DNA of 64,000 nt from Pseudovirgaria hyperparasitica (Eukaryota; Ascomycota; Dothideomycetes; Acrospermales; Acrospermaceae), in NCBI RefSeq assembly GCF_010093815.1, contig NW_022985567.1:211367-275366 (forward strand), in the 5' to 3' direction. The position numbers and the translations under genes were made by a program. The notes under the pieces are model-generated. The model was not told the origin of the DNA. It saw only the letters and a list, made by a program, of their open reading frames with translations, and ran no database searches. The number at the start of each line of letters is the position of its first letter. Within the stretch, counting starts at the first letter, position 1. Shown here in pieces: positions 57,277 to 64,000 of this stretch.

Positions 57277-57639
57277 GTTGTGCGACGATTGATGGATGTA
57301 CAGCTAGAAGCATGGAAAAGTCTCGAGGAAGACGGCGCCTTCTGAATAGCTCTTGTGAATGTCGGCGTTTGATTGTCCCTGTCATGGCGGGGCAGGCGGC
57401 GACCCAACCCCCGCGTAGGGCTGACTAGCTCCTGAAATCAGCAGCACTAAAAAGCCTTCTAAAAGGCTGTGCACTATACTGCGTCCAACGTCTCTAGGAC
57501 ATGATTGTTATCTCTGGGAACTAATTTGCCTTCGAGCTTTGAGCCCGGATTCCTGCTAGTATCTGCGAGTGATCTGATGTTCAAGTTTTCCGACCAAAAG
57601 TTCAAAAAGAAGGTCGAGCATGTAAATTCAAAAAGGAAA
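57277..57639. other. Intergenic between allantoicase and tRNA-Glu
   Basis: Allantoicase promoter region and the tRNA 3' flank. A T run on the minus strand just past the tRNA end would terminate RNA polymerase III. Confidence 0.6.
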
Positions 57640-57730
57640 TTCCGAATAGGGGAATCGAACCCCTGGCTGCTGTGTACTTCTTGGGAGACCCAATGAGAGA
57701 CAGCGATGTTAGCCACTACACCAATTCGGA
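57640..57730 (-). tRNA. tRNA-Glu (anticodon CTC) with a 19 nt intron
   Basis: Read on the minus strand, the acceptor stem is TCCGAAT/ATTCGGA with discriminator A. The D-arm TGGTGTAGTGGCTAACA and T-arm GGTTCGATTCC are standard. The anticodon stem GCTGT/ACAGC frames a loop CTCTCA with anticodon CTC at positions 34-36. A 19 nt intron (57693-57675) follows base 37, the canonical position. Mature length is 72 nt. A T-rich run beyond the 3' end fits a Pol III terminator. Confidence 0.93.
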
Positions 57731-60600
57731 AATGCTTAGAAGAGTTTTAGTATTTTTCAATATAATCTATGTCTATACTATTTTACACATGGGCCTAATC
57801 TGTAACCTTAATTATATAAATTAGAATAATTTAAGTAAAGAACTATTATAATAGCTGCTATAACAAAGCTAACGACACGTAACTCTCTACGTGGTGTCCT
57901 ATAGGAACTTTAGTAGAATTTACCGTGATTAACGTAATTATCTAACTAGTTTAACTACCAACGGTCCATATATACAAGCCTAGTACTAGATAAGATCTAG
58001 TTTGGGAACACCGAGCTAAATCGCAGCCCATGCCAGCGTCTGCAGCGCTTGTGTGGAATTGAACTCTACGGCTGTCGCGCTTTGGAGAGTGCATGCTATT
58101 AGCTTCTTCCCTACCATACCAACCGTGCAGCGTACGATGGCAACTGTTGGCCATCTACTTATCGCCTAATTGGCAGTCTATAATCAGGATCCAGGTTCTG
58201 GCATGTTCATGCGGCGTGGTAGTTAGCTAGTAAAATATCCAAGTCCCTTTACGGTACGCCAGGATAGCGTACTTCACTCTTCTATGAGGTAGCAGCGAGT
58301 AAATGACTCCAATGGCATTCAAAACCCAATCCAAAACTCAATCGAGAGTATGTCTTAGCTAATAAATAAATCTTCATACTAACAAATACGAGTAAGATTA
58401 TACTATTACCAACTTTCAAAGAGAACAATAGCGTACCTCAATAGGTAGCTAGCAAGACCTCCTAAGGAGGGCTTAGACAACATCAGGGGGAATACAAGAA
58501 GCACTTACAACACTCGCTAGTTCTATTAAAGAGCTTGGTAATGCGATGGAGGCCGCACAGTTACTTTTTAGTAAGGCTTACCGTAGTAGATTAGGGTCAT
58601 GCTAACTCGATAGGCGTATCCATAACGCAAGCGGACCTCTGCAGATCATTCATTGATATGTCCAATGACAACTTCGTTGCTACCATCGATAATATGACCG
58701 CGCTACCAGGCATCGAGACGTTCGAGTTCGCTGAATAGAAAACTATTATGAAGGAGCAAGGCACAAAGAAAGAAAAGGGGCCGATGATATTAGATACTAT
58801 ACTAAATAGAGATAAGTAGTAGAGTCAAGCATAACATATGCGATAGACCAGATCTACGTCGTCCTAACAGACTATCTAGAACCATACTACTAGGGTAGTG
58901 AAATTAAAGTACACTTTGCTAGAATCTTATCGTATCAATCAAAACTTCTTCTTTCACCGATTATAGTACTGTTAAGCCTCTAGATCTAGATAATGATAAC
59001 TTCGGGATAGTGTGAGGCTGTAAAGGCAGCTCTATTTCTAGATCGCCATGAGCGTAACCAGGATCCACTGCTAGAGTCTGGATCTGAAGAAGAATTCGGC
59101 GAGGTTTATTCATAATTGTAAGAAATGTACTAATAACCCCTTGAAGAGAAACATGCCCTTTCAAAACCTAGAAGCTAGTGAAGCGAATTGTATGGAGTTT
59201 GACTAGCTTTATGCGAGTGCGACTTTTGAGAACCTAGGAGTAGATTAGCTTTATTAACTTAGCATGCGCACGACGTGTTACGTACAAACAAAGCCAGTAC
59301 TTTTGAGGGATAGTGGCAAAAATCCGTCGTGTCAAGAGGATATTTCAGACCTGAGCCAGCGATGTTCAGTCGGAGCTCTTTAAGCTGCTTTAAAGATGAA
59401 ATAAGATCCCATGCATACCTCTAGGGCTACCGTGGTGGCTTCATCGAGTTCAAGTACAAGCACCGGAGAGTGCCTACATGCTTCATGATTACAAGAGTAC
59501 TCAAAGATAGCCGTAGGTTGGAAAGATCGAACTAGATGACCTTCAATCCGTCGATAGCAGTAAGCAAGCTTTCAAGAACTTGCACGACGCGTTACAAGGA
59601 TCTAATATAAAGAATATAGGTGAATGTTCCCAACTTAAGATCGGAAAAAGAGGTTAGAAAAGATTCTACACGGGGACACTAGATGACCGCCAGGTGACGT
59701 AATGCAGATGAACAAAGTATTTGGTGCAAGTTTAGGTCGACTCGAATTAATCGTAGAGAATTCAGTCCTTGCGGCACATAGTTCCAGATATTTCTTGGGA
59801 TAGTGCACGGAATATACGGGAAGCTCTCGTGTTCGTCAAGTCGCTATAGCCTTAGAAATGCGGCCCTTAAGTTACTAGGTATCGATGATATAGAACTGAC
59901 TTAGACACTAATCGCTAATAGGTTATCCGAAGAAACGACTGTACTACATAGTCGGTTCAACTGGCAGTGACTTAGGGAGCGAAGATCAAGGTATCGCAAT
60001 TTCCCATGCGTACTAAGGAATGTGCGGAAGCTTTACACACCTACTTAACTACTCGAAAGATAACTCGTGATCAAATCGCGTGGACTATGGCGAATATATT
60101 CCGTAACTTAGCTACTTTCGTACTCCCGCAGACGAATAAATCCTAGGATAAGAGTAAAGGTCGAATTGAATGATTAGCTAAGGCTGCCTCGTCGAGTACC
60201 ACGTAAAAGTGTAATAAGCTCGTCGCACTAACACTAGTTCCGCGTAATACTAAGCGAGCACTTAGAAGACCTTCTATTAGAAGCTTTTCTAATTAGCTGT
60301 TCGCTTCTACTATATAACTTAACATACCTAAGCTAAACATATTAGAGAAATAACTCCATTGGTATACTAGATAAGCTATGCCCTTAGAGGCGACTGGATT
60401 TGCATGGTTACTAGTAAAGGGAAAAAGCTAAGGATTCCAAGCTAATCTTACTATATGTACCTTTACATGGTTCACCCTATGTAATAGATTCTTACTAGAC
60501 AATTAAGAGAATAGTTACTTTATACATTTAAAAGAGATGGGACTTAGCTAGGATTGGCGGGACTTAGTAGGGCTTAGTCTAAGTTAACGGGCCGTTCCGT
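57731..60600. other. TA-rich, RIP-like degraded segment
   Basis: Composition shifts sharply at the tRNA: TA, CTA and TAG words abound, all frames are closed often, and no protein family is recognisable. This is what RIP-mutated repeats of filamentous ascomycetes look like. It may be a decayed mobile element, but I found no ends, and no family can be named. It appears old and thoroughly broken. Confidence 0.55.
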
Positions 60601-61256
60601 GTATCTATAAAAGATGGGGTCTAAAAGCTTGTTTGTTCGTGGTTAGATGCGCACGGGAACATGTATCATCTATGTTTATTATAAGTCTAAAGCTCGAGGA
60701 AGCTGTCCCTGCCCGCTTACCATGGAATCCAGTCGTCCTCTGTGCCGATAATGATGGCCCTAGTTCACTACTATTTCGGGTTGCTTCTATATGGAGGACT
60801 TATGGCGCGGTTCACATTAGAAGTTCTATGTAGAACAATAATGCGGGGATCTTGCGTCGTGGGAATGGTATGCTGGATTATTTCCAAAGCGGTATTTTGG
60901 TACTCTGCATTAATTAGTCTAAAGCTCTGGGTGCTTCCAGTCGGCGATGCTCGGTGCTCGCATTATTACATCGCGTTTCTCCTAATCGACTCCGTCCTCG
61001 TAATATGGGACTATTCGCATCATAGAAATAGAGTTTTGAATAACCTCTGTGGCGTGATTTTTTAGTCCACGAACCATCGATTGCTTCACGGAGTGTAATT
61101 AGCGAGTTCTGCTAGTGGAGCTGGTGATATTAGCGGCTTAGCCCCCGGTCAATCGCCTCGCGCTCTGCGTCCGCTTTCTTCGCCCGTCGCAACCCTGCCA
61201 ATCTTGCGCATCATTTCCTTTGCAACTTTACAGGCTTCGCATGCCCGCGATAGACC
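60601..61256. other. Stretch before the APH-family kinase
   Basis: Less TA-rich than the segment before it. The frames at 60633-60833 and 60742-61065 overlap in different phases and match nothing I know. The 61.1-61.25 kb part may be the kinase promoter. Confidence 0.35.
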
Positions 61257-62101
61257 ATGGCATCAGGCTTTCTTGATCGATGCATATCGCGCCTTCTACA
61301 TAGCCGAACTTCAATTGCGAAGAAGATCTGTGGCACATTAGGTCCCAACGTCGTTCGAGTAGGTCGACATCGACTCGTTAAAGGTCCCTGCCATGAGGCC
61401 GAACTGGAAGCCTTACAATTCGTCGCCAGATCAACATCTATACCTATACCCAGAGTTCATCGGACATATAAATACAAAGATAGGCTCTACATCGAAATGG
61501 AATATGTTCAGGGTCAGACTCTCGCGTTCGCTTGGATGAAAGGGCTGCTATCCGAGGATCAAAAAGAGCTATTATTGAAGAGCTCGCGAATTTTGTTGGC
61601 CAACTCCGGGGGCTGAAGCCACCGCAGGATGGAATCGTTGCATCGGCAGAGTCGCATTCCTGCCTGGATTATCGAATCGGGAATAGACCTGTTGGACCAT
61701 TCTCTACCTACGACGAGTTTCATGCCTTCCTTCGAGGCAATATCCCATTTGATTCTAGTGAGCAGATTTTTGGGCAGCAAGTATCAAAATGTCATTCGCG
61801 CTCCTATCGTACCCTCTTTTCTCACTCAGATCTTGCTCAGCGTAACATTATAGTCAAGGATGGTAGGATTGTGGCTATTATAGACTGGGCATTCAGCGGT
61901 TGGTATCCTGAGTATTGGGAGTATACAAAGGCGCATTATGGCATGATGAACGTGCCAGACTGGTACTCGGAGTTCGAACGTGTTATGCCTAAGTACGATG
62001 ACGAGTTGAAGGCTGAATATCTTCTCTGGGCTCTATATGAGGAGCCCGGGAATCAAAAGCATTGGCGCGTTCCCGGACCCGAAGGAGCAGTTGTTCAATA
62101 G
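61257..62101 (+). pseudogene. APH-family (aminoglycoside phosphotransferase-like) kinase, one frame shift
   Basis: Two overlapping frames, 61257-61616 and 61532-62101, form one protein of about 280 residues. The first has VVRVGRHRLVKGPCHEAELEAL and MEYVQGQTLAFAW. The second, LANFVGQLRGLKPP, carries the catalytic FSHSDLAQRNIIVKDG (HxDxxxxN) and IIDWAFSGWYPEYWEY. The shift is in a run of five A near 61562; with six A the frame would be continuous. Fungal genomes hold many such APH-like kinases of unknown substrate; nothing here says drug resistance. Either a sequencing error in a homopolymer or a young pseudogene. Confidence 0.72.
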
Positions 62102-62157
62102 GCACACTATCTATCATACTACGAACCACAGCTCCCCTATGGTCGTATCATAGACCT

Positions 62158-62685
62158 CTAGGCGTAGACATATATGTTTTGCGGACTCGATTCGCCCATC
62201 CAGTGGTCCGCCTGCCGAAGAGCTCGGATTAGAAACTGAGAAATATCAAACCCTCTTACTATCCTAGCCTCCTGAAGCATAGCTATAGCCGCCATTGTCC
62301 AAGTGACATAGTTCTGCTGCGGCGTTGCGTTTTTGACGGGAACCGGTACAGTAGCTAAGATCGCCTGGATCTGATCGTTTGTAATATCGTTAGGCACCTT
62401 TCCTATCAGGACCCTGCCAATAAGATGACCGCTTTGAAGAGGATTAACTCCCTGCTTGGCCGAAATACCCAGTTACGGTCGGGATTTAGGTCTTGCCTTG
62501 CTACTGGATCAAGTACAATCCCATCGGACACATCAATCGCAAAGCAGTCGTGACCGGTCGATTTTTTTCGGTGTGATAAGGATGCTCCAGTGATAAGCAC
62601 TATATTGTAGCTCAACCCGGTTCTGTCCAAGTGATAGTTCGTCACGATGATGGATCGAAACGTAGACTCGACGTTTATCGCTCAT
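62158..62685 (-). pseudogene. Small uncharacterised fungal protein, two frame shifts
   Basis: Three frames in order share one family-like protein of about 175 residues. MSDKRRVYVSIHHRDELSLG and YHWSILITPKK open it (start 62685). The next frame gives STGHDCFAIDVSDGIVLDP and PDRNWVFRPS. The last gives HLIGRVLIGKVPND, ILATVPVPV and YVTWTMAAIAMLQEARIV. Small fungal proteins with YHW.ILI.PK, a W-containing core and a C-terminal VxW segment form a widespread uncharacterised family (possibly DUF6914; I am not sure). The shifts lie at a run of seven A (near 62570) and near a GG in GCGGTC (near 62431). It is convergent with the APH-family gene. Confidence 0.5.
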
Positions 62686-62842
62686 AGTCAATCTGAATTG
62701 TTAGCTCGAGGCTATATACAAGAGAAGCACTGCTTACAGTGTGTTTCGAAGACTAGTTGTTAAGGATACTCGTTGTGCGGGCCGTGTGGACTGTACGTAG
62801 GCTTTCTTGCTGGAGGCTTTCTCGAAATCCCTTCCTACTTAT

Positions 62843-63063
62843 ACACCGTGAATGGCGCTGTGCTGATTAGCCTGCCTAGTACCCCAAACTTAGTGTTAGC
62901 ATATTCATTGGATAGGAGCCCATGAAAGACGGTACTTATCTCTCCAGCCTCGTAGGAGCTCTCTAAGTAGACTACACTAGGCAGCAGTTAGTATAAACAA
63001 TAGTACGCTGCGCTTATGTGGCACAGTGCCAGCACTTGCTTTTAGACTACTCTTGACATAGAT
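62843..63063. repeat. Diverged direct repeat, copy 1
   Basis: Aligns with 63219-63412: shared blocks atggcgct, ttagcatattcattgga, ggcagcagt, gctgcgcttatgt, and catagat at the end. Copy 1 has extra bases after the first block. Confidence 0.8.
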
Positions 63064-63218
63064 AATTTATTGAATAACGTTGGGATGAGGATTCCGTTCG
63101 AGGAGTTCCAACGCCTTAGCGCTTACCGTATATAGGGTTCAGAACCTCCATTAGTATATAATCATCGACCATGTTCGTGGTGAAAGTGCGAATTCGGGTA
63201 TACTTCCCTTTTGGTCCT

Positions 63219-63412
63219 TCACCATAAATGGCGCTTAAACTTAGTATTAGCATATTCATTGGACGAGAGGCTATGAAAGAATGTACTTGTTTTTCCAGCT
63301 TCTCAGGCGCTCCTCAACGCCATGCAGTCTATCACCAGGCAGCAGTCAGTACGAACAAAAGTGGGCTGCGCTTATGTAGCACACTTGCTTTCAGCCTGCT
63401 CTTGGCATAGAT
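63219..63412. repeat. Diverged direct repeat, copy 2
   Basis: Second copy, same orientation, about 375 bp after the first. Many differences are transitions, as RIP would leave. Confidence 0.8.
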
Positions 63413-64000
63413 CTTCCATCGATTGTCGGTTTGACTGATTTGGTATGCAGCTTAAGCCGAAGTCACAATTTGGATAAATGGCGTACATAAGCCGCTGCTC
63501 CGCGGCATCAACAGCAAACTTGCAACAACTCTCAAAAATAACTTCCAACATCGTCATGTATGTGCTATCCTTAATTCTCTCCGCTTAACCTAATTCGAGA
63601 TAGGTGTCACAACCGAAGTATCACGGTTATATTGATCGTTAAGGGCAGCCCCAGAGACTCTATGAAGTAGTCATCAGCGACTACAGAAACTCTTAGTATG
63701 TGGGACCGGCTAACAACCCAGCAAATAACGAGACTACAAACTATCCGATCCAGCTTTGCAAGCATATTGGGCGCAACATCGGGCCACTGGTCAAGAGATT
63801 GCTCGTAGCAGCTATTGATCTATCACCTTGGCGCAGTCGATCATGCTTCCTTATCGTGCTGCTGTGATGAAGTCTTCTATCCTGCGTCTCTAGTAACGAC
63901 TAAGCTTTCTCTAATGAGCATATAAGAGCCTAGATCTATGAGATTCCATATGTCGTTCGCATGAATTATGGTATTACTGGGTTTCATATCGTTATATGCA

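Larger units (their letters stand above)
62686..64000. other. Right-edge accessory sequence with duplicated segments
   Basis: No confident gene. It contains a diverged direct repeat pair and short frames only. Confidence 0.5.

Noticed and set aside
57731-60600. A named mobile element in the TA-rich segment
   Set aside because: No terminal repeats or recognisable domains were found, so no family can be assigned.
60742-61065. 107-residue hydrophobic frame
   Set aside because: It overlaps another frame in a different phase, has no family features and lies in a degraded region.
61257-62101. Drug-resistance gene
   Set aside because: The APH fold is widespread in fungi with unknown substrates; sequence gives no support for drug modification.

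Overview
The window is nuclear DNA from a filamentous ascomycete. The evidence is compact genes with 46-60 nt introns (GT...AG with CTRAC-type branch sites), short intergenic gaps, fungal-type adenylate cyclase, Hem14, Fpr4, Nab2 and Mediator subunits, and GH128 wall glucanase. A Dothideomycete is my best guess, but that is an inference from overall protein style. Twenty-one protein genes in the first 57 kb were read by joining exons at splice sites that keep family-conserved residues in frame.

Layout, left to right. 0.8-4.1 kb: a small basic repeat protein (-) and the nuclear FKBP/nucleoplasmin-like histone chaperone Fpr4 (-). 4.8-8.5 kb: REV1 translesion polymerase (+), divergent from FPR4. 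9.5-16 kb: adenylate cyclase (+). 17-18.5 kb: an unusual FKBP-STIMATE membrane fusion (+). 19.2-22.3 kb: an SR splicing factor (-) divergent from the poly(A)-RNA binding protein Nab2 (+). 22.7-28.2 kb: protoporphyrinogen oxidase Hem14 (+), the WD-repeat protein Cmr1 (-) and an Mtf2-like mitochondrial protein (+). 28.4-31.7 kb: a membrane acyltransferase (-) and a small coiled-coil protein (+). 33.2-39.4 kb: a kelch membrane protein (+), Mediator subunit 4 (-) and neuronal calcium sensor NCS-1 (+). 40.8-48.6 kb: a chromodomain plus double-Myb protein (+), mitochondrial Zim17 (-) and cullin-3 (+). 48.6-51.9 kb: a 3.3 kb gene-free, microsatellite-rich stretch leading to a secreted GH128 glucanase (+). 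53.7-57.3 kb: an F-box-like protein (-) and allantoicase (-).

At 57.6-57.7 kb an intron-bearing tRNA-Glu(CTC) marks a sharp change. Everything to its right up to 64 kb is TA-rich, full of stops in every frame, and resembles RIP-mutated accessory DNA. It holds only two recognisable genes, an APH-family kinase and a small uncharacterised fungal protein. Both are interrupted by single-base shifts at or near homopolymers. It also holds a diverged 200 bp direct duplication.

The genes are mostly housekeeping: chromatin and transcription (Fpr4, Med4, chromo-Myb), RNA processing (SR protein, Nab2), DNA damage (Rev1, Cmr1), signalling (adenylate cyclase, NCS-1, cullin-3) and mitochondria/haem (Hem14, Mtf2-like, Zim17). 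They do not form an obvious single pathway or biosynthetic cluster. The most interesting items are the FKBP-STIMATE fusion, the chromodomain-Myb architecture, a near-perfect 22 bp inverted repeat at 44.2 kb, the alternative N-terminal frame of NCS-1, and the cullin neddylation lysine encoded across an intron.
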